From an uncultured Lachnospiraceae bacterium (lineage in GTDB: Bacteria; Bacillota; Clostridia; Lachnospirales; Lachnospiraceae), in NCBI GenBank assembly GCA_944381535.1, contig CALWLN010000008.1:1-45322 (forward strand): DNA of 45,322 nt. Reading direction: 5' to 3'. Position numbers and translations under genes: made by a program. The notes under the pieces were generated by a model that was given only the letters and a program-made list of their open reading frames with translations, searched no databases and was not told the origin of the DNA. Below, piece after piece: positions 8,823-18,046 of this stretch. Each line of letters begins with the position of its first letter. Within the stretch, counting starts at the first letter, position 1.

Positions 8823-9848
8823 TTACCGCTGTACCCGCCCGGAACCGTCGCCGCCAGAAAGCTTCGTCACCTCGTCTACGGAAACCATATTGAAGTCTCC
8901 TTCCACCGAGTGCTTCAGACAGGAAGCCGCCACGGCAAATTCGATGGCTCCCTGGGAATCGTAGCCGTTTAAGAGGGCGTAGATCAGACCGCCGCCGAAG
9001 CTGTCGCCGCCGCCCACCCGGTCTACGATATGCATGCTGTATTTCTTGCTGAAATAGTAGCCGGAGCCGTCATAGAGCATGGCGGACCAGTTGTTGTCAT
9101 TGGCGGAAATCGACTCCCGCAGAGTGATGGCGACCTTGGAGAAACCGAACCGGTCGGCCAGCTGCGCAGCCACATCCTTGTACCCTTCATGGTTCACGGC
9201 GCCTTTGGTCACATCGGTGTTGGCGGCCTTGATACCGAATACGTCTGCGGCGTCCTCCTCATTGGCGATGCAGACGTCCACATATTCGCAAAGTTCAGCC
9301 ATCACCTGTCCGGCCTTTTCCTTGGACCAGAGCTTGTTACGGTAGTTAAGGTCGCAGGAGATGGTGGCTCCGGCCTCTTTGGCCGCCTTGCAGGCCTCAA
9401 GACAGATGGCTGCCACGGTGTCGTTCAGGGCAGGGGTGATTCCTGTAAAATGGAACCAGTCCACACCCTCAAAAATGGTTTTCCAGTCAAAATCTTCGGG
9501 CTTTGCGGTGGCGATGGCGGAGCCTGCACGGTCATAGATGACCTTGGAGGGCCGCTGGGAGGCGCCTTTTTCAAGAAAATAGATGCCCACACGGTCGCCG
9601 CCCCGGGTAATATAGGAGGTATCCACCCCGTATCTCCGCAGGGAATTGACGGCGGCCTGGCCGATTTCGTGGGTGGGAAGCTTGGTCACAAACCGGGCGT
9701 CCATGCCGAAATTTGCCAGGGATACGGCCACGTTGGCCTCACCGCCTCCGTAGGTGGCGCCAAGGGTATCCGCCTGTACGAAGCGGTAGTAGCCCTCCGG
9801 AGCCAGCCGAAGCATGATTTCTCCGAATGTAACGATTTTCTTTGCCAT
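8823..9848 (-). CDS. kdgK: 2-keto-3-deoxygluconate kinase, PfkB family
   Basis: A 341-residue ribokinase-family sugar kinase. The N-terminal substrate motif GGGEANVAVSLA begins near residue 34, and the C-terminal PfkB signature VGGGDSFGGG contains the catalytic base Asp282. It phosphorylates 2-keto-3-deoxygluconate to KDPG, the substrate of the aldolase encoded 1 base upstream, which supports the specificity. Together they finish uronate (pectin or glucuronate) breakdown. The product is full length, and the ATG is preceded by a GAGGG-type site inside the end of eda. Another 2-keto sugar is possible. Confidence 0.9.
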   Translation of the reverse strand: MAKKIVTFGEIMLRLAPEGYYRFVQADTLGATYGGGEANVAVSLANFGMDARFVTKLPTHEIGQAAVNSLRRYGVDTSYITRGGDRVGIYFLEKGASQRPSKVIYDRAGSAIATAKPEDFDWKTIFEGVDWFHFTGITPALNDTVAAICLEACKAAKEAGATISCDLNYRNKLWSKEKAGQVMAELCEYVDVCIANEEDAADVFGIKAANTDVTKGAVNHEGYKDVAAQLADRFGFSKVAITLRESISANDNNWSAMLYDGSGYYFSKKYSMHIVDRVGGGDSFGGGLIYALLNGYDSQGAIEFAVAASCLKHSVEGDFNMVSVDEVTKLSGGDGSGRVQR

Positions 9849-9849
9849 A

Positions 9850-10491
9850 TTATTTCCCTCTGCTTTCTTTTACAATCTGAACTGCTTCTCTGGTCAGTTC
9901 TTTAATTTTATCAAATTCTCCATTTTTCACCAGATCCTTGGGGACCATCCAGCTGCCGCCGCAGGCAAGTATGCGGTCATAGGCCAGATATTCCCGGACG
10001 TTTGAGGGGTTGATGCCGCCGGTGGGCATGAACTGTACGTTCACATAGGGCGCGGCGACGGCTTTGATCATCTTAAGGCCGCCGGCTGCCTCCGCCGGGA
10101 AGAATTTCACCACGTCAAGTCCCTGCTCCAGAGCCTGCTCAATGTCGCTGGGAGTGGAGCAGCCGGGGGTGATGGGGATGCCTTTTTCCACACAGTACGC
10201 AACGGTGCGGGGATTCAGTCCCGGGCTTACGATGAATTTGGCACCCGCCGCTACCGCTGCGTCCACTTGCTGGGTGGTCAGCACGGTGCCGGCACCGATC
10301 AACATATCCGGAAATTGCTCCGTCATGATTTTGATAGCCTCTGCCGCAGCCGCCGTGCGGAAGGTTACTTCGGCGCAGGGAAGGCCTCCTTCACAGAGGG
10401 CCCGGGCCAGGGGCGCGGCGTCCTTGGCGTCGTCTAAGACCACCACCGGCACAATGCCCAGCTCGCCGATTTTTTTCAGTACGTCATTCAT
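9850..10491 (-). CDS. eda: KDPG/KHG aldolase
   Basis: A 213-residue class I aldolase that cleaves 2-keto-3-deoxy-6-phosphogluconate to pyruvate and glyceraldehyde 3-phosphate. The Schiff-base Lys129 is in VVKFFPAEAAGG, and the catalytic Glu41 is in PCAEVTFRT. It is the first gene of a two-gene operon with kdgK. AGGAGG lies 7 bases before the ATG on the minus strand. Its leader contains a promoter and an inverted repeat. An IclR regulator 2 kb away on the plus strand is the obvious candidate controller. The oxidative uronate genes (kduI, kduD, uxaC) are not in the window. Confidence 0.93.
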   Translation of the reverse strand: MNDVLKKIGELGIVPVVVLDDAKDAAPLARALCEGGLPCAEVTFRTAAAAEAIKIMTEQFPDMLIGAGTVLTTQQVDAAVAAGAKFIVSPGLNPRTVAYCVEKGIPITPGCSTPSDIEQALEQGLDVVKFFPAEAAGGLKMIKAVAAPYVNVQFMPTGGINPSNVREYLAYDRILACGGSWMVPKDLVKNGEFDKIKELTREAVQIVKESRGK

Positions 10492-10511
10492 GGGTTCGCC
10501 TCCTAAAGTTT

Positions 10512-10584
10512 CATAATGTGGAACTACATTTTGTATTATGGTACTTCTTACCCACTATTATATACGGTTTTTTGGAAAAGTAAA
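10512..10584 (-). promoter_or_regulatory. Promoter and candidate operator of eda-kdgK
   Basis: On the minus strand TTTACT (10584-10579), 16 bases, TATAAT (10562-10557). Downstream of it, in the leader, an inverted repeat CATAAT/ATTATG (10512-10517 and 10535-10540) encloses a smaller palindrome TACA-TTT-TGTA (10525-10535). This is a fitting place for an IclR/KdgR-type repressor, but the match to a known operator is not established. Confidence 0.5.
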
Positions 10585-10620
10585 GAAGAAAAATGAAAAA
10601 TTTCCGGAAAATCCTTTGGC

Positions 10621-10650
10621 TTGTCAGAGGTGCGCAGGATATGATACAAT
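10621..10650 (+). promoter_or_regulatory. Promoter of the AlbA/HATPase gene
   Basis: TTGTCA (10621-10626), 18 bases, TACAAT (10645-10650), with the ATG 35 bases further on. It diverges from the eda promoter in the same 193-base gap. Confidence 0.6.
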
Positions 10651-10684
10651 GAATGAAGATATTTAAACCGCTAGGAGAAAAGTG

Positions 10685-12166
10685 ATGATCGACTTTAACA
10701 GGATAGAACAGTATCGGGAAAATAACCGCATTGAAGCGAAGAAGGCTCTCGGCGGCCTTCCTAAGAGCATATGGGAAACTTACTCCGCCTTTGCCAACAC
10801 GTATGGCGGAATTATACTGCTGGGCGTGGCGGAAGCGGACGATGGCTCTCTCTATACAGTTGATCTTCCGGATCCGGACAGGTTGATCAGGGAGTTCTGG
10901 GATATCGTGAATGATCCCAATAAAGTCAGTGTAAATATCTTGTCTTCCCGGGATGTGTTCGAACAGGAAGTTGGTGGCAATCATATCGTGGTCATCAATG
11001 TTCCGCGAGCCGAGCGCGCATATAAACCAGTATATGTAGACGGGAATCCTCTATGCACCTACCGTCGGAATGGTGAGGGCGACTATCGCTGCACCAGGGA
11101 GGAGTATCAGGCCATGGTTCGTGACGCTTCCGTGAAAACCCAGGACATGTTGGTGCTGAACGAAATGTCCATGGAGGTATTTAGTAAAGAGAGTGTCTTT
11201 AGCTACCGGCAGAGGATGCGCCTGTCCCGTCCCGGGCATGTATGGGAGTCTTTGGAGGATGAGGATTTTCTTTTGAAGCTGGGCGCTGTTGGGATTGGAG
11301 CAGATGGAAAGAAGCACCCTACGTCTGCGGGACTGCTCATGTTCGGCAATGAATATGACATTATCCGGGAATACAATGCATACTTCCTGGACTACCAGGA
11401 GCAGTATGATGCCAATACACGCTGGACCGACAGGATCATCTCATCCTCCGGGGATTGGAGCGGTAATGTATACGATTTCTATTTTCGTGTCTACAACAAG
11501 CTGGTTCAGGATATTAAGGTGCCTTTTAAAATAGAAGGCGGGTCCAGGGTAGATGATACCACGGTGCATCAGGCGCTCCGGGAAGCTTTGGCAAATTGTC
11601 TGGTCAATGCGGATTATTATGGCAGGCAGGGATTAGTGATAATAAAAAAACCGGGTGTCATTACTATGGCTAATCCAGGCGCCTTTCGCATTGAGATTGA
11701 CGCGGCAAGAAGCGGCGGCATCTCTGATCCCCGCAACGGAACCATGCTGAAGATGTTCAACCTCATTGATATCGGTGAGCGCGCAGGAAGTGGGATTCCC
11801 AATATTTTCCGCATCTGGCGTGAACAGGGCTGGGATATGCCGGTGATCAAAGAACAGCTGGAGCCTGAGAGAACTATATTGGAGCTCACAATGGAAAAAA
11901 AGAAAGATGTAAGCACGACGACAAAAATCGGCGATAAAAAATCGGTGACAAAAACCGGCGATAAAAAATCGGCGATAAGCCACAAAATAAAGGATAGCAT
12001 ACTACATTATCTGACGGACCATTCAACGGCAAAAGCTTCAGAAATTGCGGAATATATCGGCCTTAAATCTTCACGCACCAGAGATTACCTGAAGGAACTG
12101 ATATCAGAGGGAGCAGTTGTGGCCGAAGGTGCTAACCGAAACAGGGTATATCGATTAAAGAAATGA
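10685..12166 (+). CDS. AlbA-domain / HATPase protein (RecG-like regulator family)
   Basis: A 493-residue cytosolic protein. It has an N-terminal AlbA_2 (Schlafen AAA_4) domain with the IEAKKALG and SAFANTYGGIILLGV segments. A central HATPase_c_4 region follows (HQALREALANCLVNADYYG near residue 298), and a C-terminal winged helix may bind DNA (about 430-493). Between the last two lies a lysine-rich linker with the unit IGDKKS/TGDKKS repeated. Such proteins are widespread in gut bacteria, often called transcriptional regulator or ATP-dependent helicase-like; the role is undefined. ATG 10685 is chosen because AGGAGA is 6 bases upstream; GTG 10682 directly precedes it. It may be cotranscribed with the IclR gene. 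Confidence 0.85.
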   Translation: MIDFNRIEQYRENNRIEAKKALGGLPKSIWETYSAFANTYGGIILLGVAEADDGSLYTVDLPDPDRLIREFWDIVNDPNKVSVNILSSRDVFEQEVGGNHIVVINVPRAERAYKPVYVDGNPLCTYRRNGEGDYRCTREEYQAMVRDASVKTQDMLVLNEMSMEVFSKESVFSYRQRMRLSRPGHVWESLEDEDFLLKLGAVGIGADGKKHPTSAGLLMFGNEYDIIREYNAYFLDYQEQYDANTRWTDRIISSSGDWSGNVYDFYFRVYNKLVQDIKVPFKIEGGSRVDDTTVHQALREALANCLVNADYYGRQGLVIIKKPGVITMANPGAFRIEIDAARSGGISDPRNGTMLKMFNLIDIGERAGSGIPNIFRIWREQGWDMPVIKEQLEPERTILELTMEKKKDVSTTTKIGDKKSVTKTGDKKSAISHKIKDSILHYLTDHSTAKASEIAEYIGLKSSRTRDYLKELISEGAVVAEGANRNRVYRLKK

Positions 12167-12218
12167 AGAGACGTTCCCCTTGACCAAGCCGCGATCCGGC
12201 GGCGGAATGGAGTATAAT

Positions 12219-12980
12219 ATGGAAGAAAAGAATCCGATACAGGTTGCGGACCGACTGTTTGGCGCGCTGGAATTGTTGGCGGAGCATGGAACCATGGGGC
12301 TGACGGAAATCAGTGAGCGATTAGAGCTCAACAAGAGTACGACCCGCCGTATTCTTACCTCCCTGATGTATCTGGGCTACGTGCGGCAGAGCAATCGGAA
12401 TGAAAAATATGAGCTTACCATGAAACTGGTGAAGCTGTCCAACCAGGTAATTGAGAAGCAGGATCTGCTGCAGACGGTGCGGCCTTATCTGCGGAAGCTG
12501 ATGGAACTGACGGGAGAGACGGTGCACTTTGTGGAGCGGAACGACACCGAGGTGGTGTACATTGATAAGGTGGAGTCCTACGCCAACTCCATGCAGATGG
12601 TTTCCCGGATTGGCAGTCGCCTGCCCATCTATTGTTCCGGCGTGGGTAAGGCCATAGCGGCGGAACTACCCGGACAGGAAGTGGAGAGAATCTGGCAGAA
12701 CAGTCATATCGTCAAGCGGACGGAGGGGACGATCACGGATTACGGAGTTTTCCTGGAAACCTTAAAGGAAGTACGGCGGGTGGGCTATGCCATGGACCGG
12801 GAAGAAAATGAGACCGGCGTGGTGTGTATTGCGGCAAGCCTTAAGGATTACAGGGGAAAAGCGGAGTATGCCTTCAGCATATCGGCACCGGTGGGCAGAA
12901 TGCCAAAGGAGCGGGTGGAAGAACTGGCGGGGTATGTGTTAATGACACGGAGAGAAATGCAGGAAGCGATCAGCCGGTGA
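12219..12980 (+). CDS. IclR family transcriptional regulator (possible KdgR)
   Basis: A 253-residue regulator with an N-terminal winged helix-turn-helix (about 8-65, GLTEISERLELNKSTTRRIL) and a C-terminal ligand-binding IclR domain (about 80-250, with GSRLPIYCSGVGKA and the MDREENETGVVCIAA segment). IclR proteins commonly repress sugar-acid catabolism, and KdgR binds 2-keto-3-deoxygluconate. The eda-kdgK operon 1.7 kb away makes that role likely, but it is inferred. I choose ATG 12219, with GGAG 6 bases upstream; a longer reading frame begins at TTG 12180. It lies 52 bases after the AlbA gene. Confidence 0.9.
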   Translation: MEEKNPIQVADRLFGALELLAEHGTMGLTEISERLELNKSTTRRILTSLMYLGYVRQSNRNEKYELTMKLVKLSNQVIEKQDLLQTVRPYLRKLMELTGETVHFVERNDTEVVYIDKVESYANSMQMVSRIGSRLPIYCSGVGKAIAAELPGQEVERIWQNSHIVKRTEGTITDYGVFLETLKEVRRVGYAMDREENETGVVCIAASLKDYRGKAEYAFSISAPVGRMPKERVEELAGYVLMTRREMQEAISR

Positions 12981-13049
12981 TTTATTTGTTGGATTGCTTG
13001 AGCATTTCATTCCCCCTACTCGATTCAAGAGTCTGATAGCGGTATATTT

Positions 13050-13817
13050 TTAAGTCTGGTATTTTTTTCTGAAATCACCAGGAGTCAAGTTTAAATTTTT
13101 CTGGAAGGCATGGTACAATCTGCGATCATTGTTGTAACCAACAAGGTAGCTGATTTCTGAAATAGTCATTTTTGGTTCTGCGAGTAGTAATTCACATGCT
13201 TTTTTCAGACGGATATAGTCAATTATAGCGTACAGAGACAAGTGAGTATGCTGGTTTATCAATGTGGACAGATAATTGGGGTGGAGCATTAATTCATCGC
13301 TCAGGGACTGAAGAGAAATGTCGCACATATATTTTTCCTGAATATACTCTATGACTTTTAAGACAGAAGAAGGGTAAGTCTCATCTTGAAGGTTCAAGGA
13401 AAAATATGGTATTTCAGGCAATTGAAAGTGAGAGAGTGCATAATTCTCTGGAAGTTCTTCCCAGACCTGTTGTACAATATGGAGCAATTGTTGTTTATCA
13501 ATGGGCTTTAGGAGATAATCCAGTACATGATGGCGCAGAGCAGTCTGGGCATATTCAAATTTATTATATCCGGAAATGATAATAAATTTATCGCAAATAT
13601 TTTCTTCCTGTAATTTTTTTATCAAATCCAGGCCATGCATATAGTGCATTTTTATATCGGTTATAACCAGATTAGGTAGAAAAGTTTTTGCTATTATAAG
13701 AGCTTCTCTTCCGTTTTCGGCAGATTGTATCTCACATTTCATATTTTCTTGTGCAGACAAAATAGATTTTATTCCCATGGTGATGTTATCTTCATCATCT
13801 ACAATTAATATTCTCAT
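13050..13817 (-). CDS. Response regulator with AraC-type DNA-binding domain (YesN-like, short)
   Basis: A 255-residue response regulator. The receiver domain (1-120) has phospho-acceptor Asp54 in VITDIKM and the conserved Lys in LLKPID near residue 105. The AraC helix-turn-helix pair fills about 155-255 and ends GDFRKKYQT. YesN proteins are often about 500 residues; this one lacks the middle region. The start is ATG 13817 with GAGGA 7 bases upstream, inside the end of the kinase gene (23-base overlap), so translation is coupled. It should control the divergent sugar genes; a shared box upstream of two of them supports this. Confidence 0.92.
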   Translation of the reverse strand: MRILIVDDEDNITMGIKSILSAQENMKCEIQSAENGREALIIAKTFLPNLVITDIKMHYMHGLDLIKKLQEENICDKFIIISGYNKFEYAQTALRHHVLDYLLKPIDKQQLLHIVQQVWEELPENYALSHFQLPEIPYFSLNLQDETYPSSVLKVIEYIQEKYMCDISLQSLSDELMLHPNYLSTLINQHTHLSLYAIIDYIRLKKACELLLAEPKMTISEISYLVGYNNDRRLYHAFQKNLNLTPGDFRKKYQT

Positions 13818-15534
13818 ATTGATTTTCCTCAACGTTGATGGTGCAGGTATATAATGAAAAACTGATGCGTGTGCCACGGCCTTCGGTGCTTTCCAGGCAG
13901 ATACCAGTGTGCGGCTTGTCCGAGAAGACTATGAGACGACTATTAACATTTAATAATCCCACGTGATTTGTTGTGCTTATGGCTGCGGAACTCAATTTTT
14001 CCTGTAAATCCACAAGAATATGATGTGGTATTCCGTTGCCATTGTCCTCCAGCACGACTTCAACTTCTTCGGATGAAAGTTCCGTGATGGAAATCCTTAT
14101 GAACAGCGGAGATGATGGATTGTACCCGTGGCGTAAGGAATTTTCCAAAAGAGGTTGAAGCAAAAAACGGGGACAATAGATTCGGTTAATCTCACAGGAA
14201 ATTAAAATTTCAAAGTTCAATTTTTCTTTCATTCGAATTTTGTAGAGTTTTAGGTAGTTTCTGGCAAATAAGAGTTCTTTTTCCAATGAAATTGGCTGAC
14301 GACTACTATTCATAGTATAACGCATATGTTGTCCTAAAGCCATCAGCATATCACCTGTTTCTGAATCATTGTGCATTTCAGCATTCATGCGAATATTTTC
14401 AAGGGTATTGTAGAGAAAGTGAGGTTTGATTTGTGCCTGTAAGGCATAATAATCCGCTTCTCTTTTTTGAAACTGAATCACTAAGTTTTCGTGAATCAGA
14501 TGATTTAGCCGGCCAACAAGTTCATTGTAAGCGGTAATCGTATAGCCTACTTCATCGGCATATGTTCTGGCTGGGAATATCTTCAGAGCCTGAACATCTA
14601 AAGTTTTCAGATATGAGGTAAAGGTATTCAGGCGATTTAGCAATACCACTCGTATCAGATAGTAAAAGGACGTGAAGAACAGCAGGCATATTGCGATAAT
14701 TGCCAAACTCATTTTCACGGGGAAAGAACTCCATTCCATGGGGTTATATTGGCAGAAGAGAGCAAAATTACTGTCTGGGAGGAGAATCTGGAAATCTGCC
14801 ATAACAGATAAAGTATTTGAGTCCGAGGGAAGAGTGTTGCTAGATAGCTGTTGACCATTATATACGAGAAGTTGTTCGTTTTCAAGGTTTATATATATAG
14901 GGGTATTCACTTGACTGTGAAAAGAATCAAGGATGGATAAAAAATCTATTTCAAAATTGATAATACCAATAAAATAGGGATAGGAATTCCTAGTGATTGC
15001 CTGATAAAAGTGAAGTACAGATGTTCCTTCCTCATAAGATAGATGCCATACATGGCTATTGGTTTGTATCTGCTCAACAAGTTCAGTGGGTAATTCCATA
15101 GCTTCTACGGAAGAAAATTCGTTTGGGACGTTAAAAGGATATTTGCCCAAGCCGATAATACGCACTGTCTGAATATTTGGGTTAATTTTACAGGTTGCGA
15201 TAACGGGTTTGATATCTTTAAACAGGTGAAAAATAAAGGATGAAGTAATTGAATGTTCTTCAAGCAGCATTTCCGACAGAATATCCTGCGCTTGAAAATA
15301 AATGGAATTTGAGGCTGCTTGATTCAACTGAATCAAAAACGTCTCTTTGGCAGAGAGCATGGTATTGTTTTGGTTTTCATAATAGATGTCTTCTATATTG
15401 TCAATATTCACTTTCATCAAGACAGAGAACAAGATGAAAGTGGGAAGGATTATTGTGAGTAAATAGATGGTGATAATTTTGGGGGTGAGAGAAAGATTCA
15501 TAAATTTGGATATCAAACAGCGGAACATATACAT
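13795..15534 (-). CDS. Sensor histidine kinase, YesM type
   Basis: A 579-residue membrane kinase. It has an N-terminal membrane segment (about 16-36), an extracellular sensor domain (about 40-275), a second membrane segment (about 277-298) and a HAMP-like stretch. The His_kinase domain (PF06580) contains the phospho-accepting His in IKPHFLYNTLENIRM, and the HATPase domain has NSLRHGYN and EDNGNGIP. YesM kinases sense extracellular oligosaccharides or the loaded binding protein and phosphorylate a YesN partner, here the overlapping downstream gene. The ATG at 15534 has GAGGGGG 9 bases upstream. Codons are AT-rich like the rest of the island. Confidence 0.92.
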   Translation of the reverse strand: MYMFRCLISKFMNLSLTPKIITIYLLTIILPTFILFSVLMKVNIDNIEDIYYENQNNTMLSAKETFLIQLNQAASNSIYFQAQDILSEMLLEEHSITSSFIFHLFKDIKPVIATCKINPNIQTVRIIGLGKYPFNVPNEFSSVEAMELPTELVEQIQTNSHVWHLSYEEGTSVLHFYQAITRNSYPYFIGIINFEIDFLSILDSFHSQVNTPIYINLENEQLLVYNGQQLSSNTLPSDSNTLSVMADFQILLPDSNFALFCQYNPMEWSSFPVKMSLAIIAICLLFFTSFYYLIRVVLLNRLNTFTSYLKTLDVQALKIFPARTYADEVGYTITAYNELVGRLNHLIHENLVIQFQKREADYYALQAQIKPHFLYNTLENIRMNAEMHNDSETGDMLMALGQHMRYTMNSSRQPISLEKELLFARNYLKLYKIRMKEKLNFEILISCEINRIYCPRFLLQPLLENSLRHGYNPSSPLFIRISITELSSEEVEVVLEDNGNGIPHHILVDLQEKLSSAAISTTNHVGLLNVNSRLIVFSDKPHTGICLESTEGRGTRISFSLYTCTINVEENQYENINCR

Positions 15535-15572
15535 AAAAATATACCCCCTCTTTCGACTTTTTAATAATTAGT

Positions 15573-15601
15573 AGTATAAGAAAAAATATACATGTTGTCA
15601 A
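15573..15601 (-). promoter_or_regulatory. Promoter of the two-component system
   Basis: On the minus strand a consensus TTGACA (15601-15596), 17 bases, TATACT (15578-15573), 39 bases before the kinase start. This near-perfect sigma-A site suggests constitutive basal expression of the sensor pair. Confidence 0.75.
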
Positions 15602-15657
15602 GGTGATTTCAAGAAAAAGTTAAGGAGAAAAAGAGGTATTTTTGAAGTTGAATCAGA

Positions 15658-15711
15658 CGCATAAAATGTGAATGGATGTCAGTGTCATGGTCTGCTCAAA
15701 CATGGTAAAAT
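15658..15711 (+). promoter_or_regulatory. Activator box and -10 upstream of the GH95 gene
   Basis: The box starts CGCATAAAAT, then TGAA, and ends CAGT (15658-15683). It matches a box at 18047-18072 without gaps. The -10 TAAAAT at 15706-15711 starts 48 bases from the box start, the same spacing as in the second copy. There is no good -35 (TGTCAT), as expected for an activated promoter. The YesN-like regulator is the likely ligand. Confidence 0.6.
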
Positions 15712-15772
15712 AAAATACAATGTTTATTTGCCGGTGGAAGCAGGCATTGGAAAGAAAGGCATGGTGGTTGAG

Positions 15773-18028
15773 ATGAAATATGAGATAAAGAGCAAAAAGA
15801 TTCCGGAAGTATGGGAAGATGGATATTTTATGGGAAATGGGACTCTGGGTGGGATTGTGATGTGTAATCCTGGCAGAGAGAGAATAATTTTCAGCCATGA
15901 AAAGTTGTTTCTTCACACAACAGAATGTGAGAATTTTCCCTATATGGGTGATGTTTTCAAGGAAGTAAGGGGGCATTGTACACGAGAGATGGGACGATAT
16001 TTTTATGAGGTATCCAGACAGAGAGGATTGAAAAATACTGTTATTGCAGATGATGCAATCCTTTATCCAGACAGCTTTTTTCCGGCTTTTGAACTTGGAA
16101 TATGGTGTAATACAGAAAATTGTCTGGAATACGAGAGACGACTTGATACATCAAACGGAGAGATTGTCGTTACTAGAGAAGAAAAGGGCAATCATCTCAC
16201 AGAAAGAATGTTTGTGTCCCATGTACATAAGGCTGCGTATGTTTACGTGAAATCGGAAGAGAAAAAGAATTTTGTGCTTAAACTTTCAATGGTAAAACCG
16301 CAAAATCAATGGGAGAGAAAGCTTATCGACATATGTATTAAGAAAAGCGATATTGTAGTGAAGGAAGAAGGGATACACTTAAGGACAGATATGAATCAAG
16401 GATTTTACTGTGGAGAGGTCCGTGTGGTGACAGATGGAAAAGTTACTGTGAAAAATGATTTCCTGGAAACAGAACATGCAGAATATGTTTTGGCAATAAT
16501 TACTGTGGGTATTAATGAAGATATGATTGGAACTGCTGTCAGAAGTAATAAAGAGGAATGGATACCTGGGATTGCAGTAAGAAGCTATGAAAAAGAGTTG
16601 ACTGCCAATATCCAATTTTATCAAAAGCGTTTCTTTAGGAGTAGTATTGAATTTACAGAGAACAGATTTTTTGAAGACTATTGTGAAAACTTATTTGCAG
16701 ACAGGGAACACCCGGAGAAGTTGGTAGCACTGACGCAAAAACTGTATTATATGGGCAGATACTTGGCAATCAGCAGCTTCGGTGAGTTTCCGCCACATGC
16801 ACAGGGACTTTGGAATGGAAATATAAACGGAAGGCTATTCTGTGACTACATCAGTAATATAGAATTGGAAATGGCATTGTGGTCGGTTTTCAGCGGAAAT
16901 TTCAAGGAATATGCACTGGGTTTTTTTGATTTTATCGAAAGGTTCCTTTCAGATTTTGAAAGGAATGCCAGAAATTTTTTTGACGCAGATGGAATTATGG
17001 TCACTTCAAGATTTACAAACTCAGGATTGTTGTTTCATTATTCCCCAGAATATACTCATCAATTCTGGATTGCTGGAGGTGCGTGGTTTGCTCATATTTA
17101 TTATGAGTATTATATGTATACGCATGACAGGGAGTTTCTGGAACACAGAGCACTGCCTTTTATGAGGAAGGCTGCGGATTTCTATGTAGGGTACCTTGCA
17201 GACGGAACGATTGTTCCGTCTGTGTCGCCCGAGAATTCGCCGTATGAGAATGCTTTCTGCATGATTGGGAAAAATGCAACTATGGATATTTCAGTTGTGA
17301 AGGAATTATTTGAAAATATTAAGCGGAGTTGTGAAATTTTAGGCCTGTCGTATGAGTATCAGATACAGATTCCGACTTATATGTATGAAGCAGATGGAAC
17401 GCTTAAGGAATGGGCAGATGGAGAGGCAGTTCCTGCATATTCTCACAGACATTTATCTCACTGCTATGCCCTAATGCCTGGCTATGAGGCAAAGAAAGAT
17501 AAAAGGCTCTTTACCGGAATCAAAAAGGCAATTGACAGACGGGTAGAGAATGGATTTTATACGGAGGGGAATGGTACTTGTGGATGGAGTGTCATGCATT
17601 TGCTTAATTTGTATGCAAGGATGGAAAATAGTTCAGGTTTTATGGAGACACTACAGTTTTTGCTAGAGCATTATGTGAGGGAGAATTTTTTGACCTGTCT
17701 GAATTATGACGGCACTAGATTTCAAATAGATGCAAATCTGGGGGCTATCAGCGCTTTGTATGAGATGCTTCTGTATTCTGATGAGGATTCGGTTGTTATT
17801 TTGCCTGCGCTCCCCAAACTGTTTATATCCGGGAAAGCAGAAAATCTTCTAATAAAAGGAAACAGGCTTGTGAAAGCACTGGTATGGGATGAGCAGAAGG
17901 TGACAGTTAGGCTAAAGGCCTTTGAACAAAGCCAGTTTACAGTCAGCTTTTATGGTGAGACCTACCTTGTGAGAATGGTGGCGGGGGAAATGAAGGAGAT
18001 GGAGTTTTTGTTTCCGAAGGTGAGATGA
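15773..18028 (+). CDS. Glycoside hydrolase family 95-like protein (alpha-L-fucosidase family)
   Basis: A GH95-type enzyme of 751 residues, normal family length, with no signal peptide, so cytosolic. Family landmarks are PEVWEDGYFMGNGTLGG at the N-terminus, QGLWNGNINGRLF near 344, SPENS with likely acid Glu487, AYSHRHLSHCYALMPG near 555, and FQIDANLG with Asp653. At the usual Asn-X-Asn pair the sequence reads Asn362-Ile-Glu364, so one expected catalytic asparagine is replaced. GH95 members remove alpha-1,2-L-fucose or L-galactose by inversion. I chose ATG 15773 because family similarity starts there; an in-frame ATG (15761) and an upstream start at 15668 exist, and the ribosome site is weak. 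Confidence 0.85.
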   Translation: MKYEIKSKKIPEVWEDGYFMGNGTLGGIVMCNPGRERIIFSHEKLFLHTTECENFPYMGDVFKEVRGHCTREMGRYFYEVSRQRGLKNTVIADDAILYPDSFFPAFELGIWCNTENCLEYERRLDTSNGEIVVTREEKGNHLTERMFVSHVHKAAYVYVKSEEKKNFVLKLSMVKPQNQWERKLIDICIKKSDIVVKEEGIHLRTDMNQGFYCGEVRVVTDGKVTVKNDFLETEHAEYVLAIITVGINEDMIGTAVRSNKEEWIPGIAVRSYEKELTANIQFYQKRFFRSSIEFTENRFFEDYCENLFADREHPEKLVALTQKLYYMGRYLAISSFGEFPPHAQGLWNGNINGRLFCDYISNIELEMALWSVFSGNFKEYALGFFDFIERFLSDFERNARNFFDADGIMVTSRFTNSGLLFHYSPEYTHQFWIAGGAWFAHIYYEYYMYTHDREFLEHRALPFMRKAADFYVGYLADGTIVPSVSPENSPYENAFCMIGKNATMDISVVKELFENIKRSCEILGLSYEYQIQIPTYMYEADGTLKEWADGEAVPAYSHRHLSHCYALMPGYEAKKDKRLFTGIKKAIDRRVENGFYTEGNGTCGWSVMHLLNLYARMENSSGFMETLQFLLEHYVRENFLTCLNYDGTRFQIDANLGAISALYEMLLYSDEDSVVILPALPKLFISGKAENLLIKGNRLVKALVWDEQKVTVRLKAFEQSQFTVSFYGETYLVRMVAGEMKEMEFLFPKVR

Positions 18029-18046
18029 TAGGTTATATGAAATATG

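Noticed and set aside
9030-9905. Long plus-strand open frame (291 codons) over kdgK
   Set aside because: It is the mirror of the kdgK coding strand, with no ribosome site and no family pattern; kdgK motifs are intact on the minus strand.
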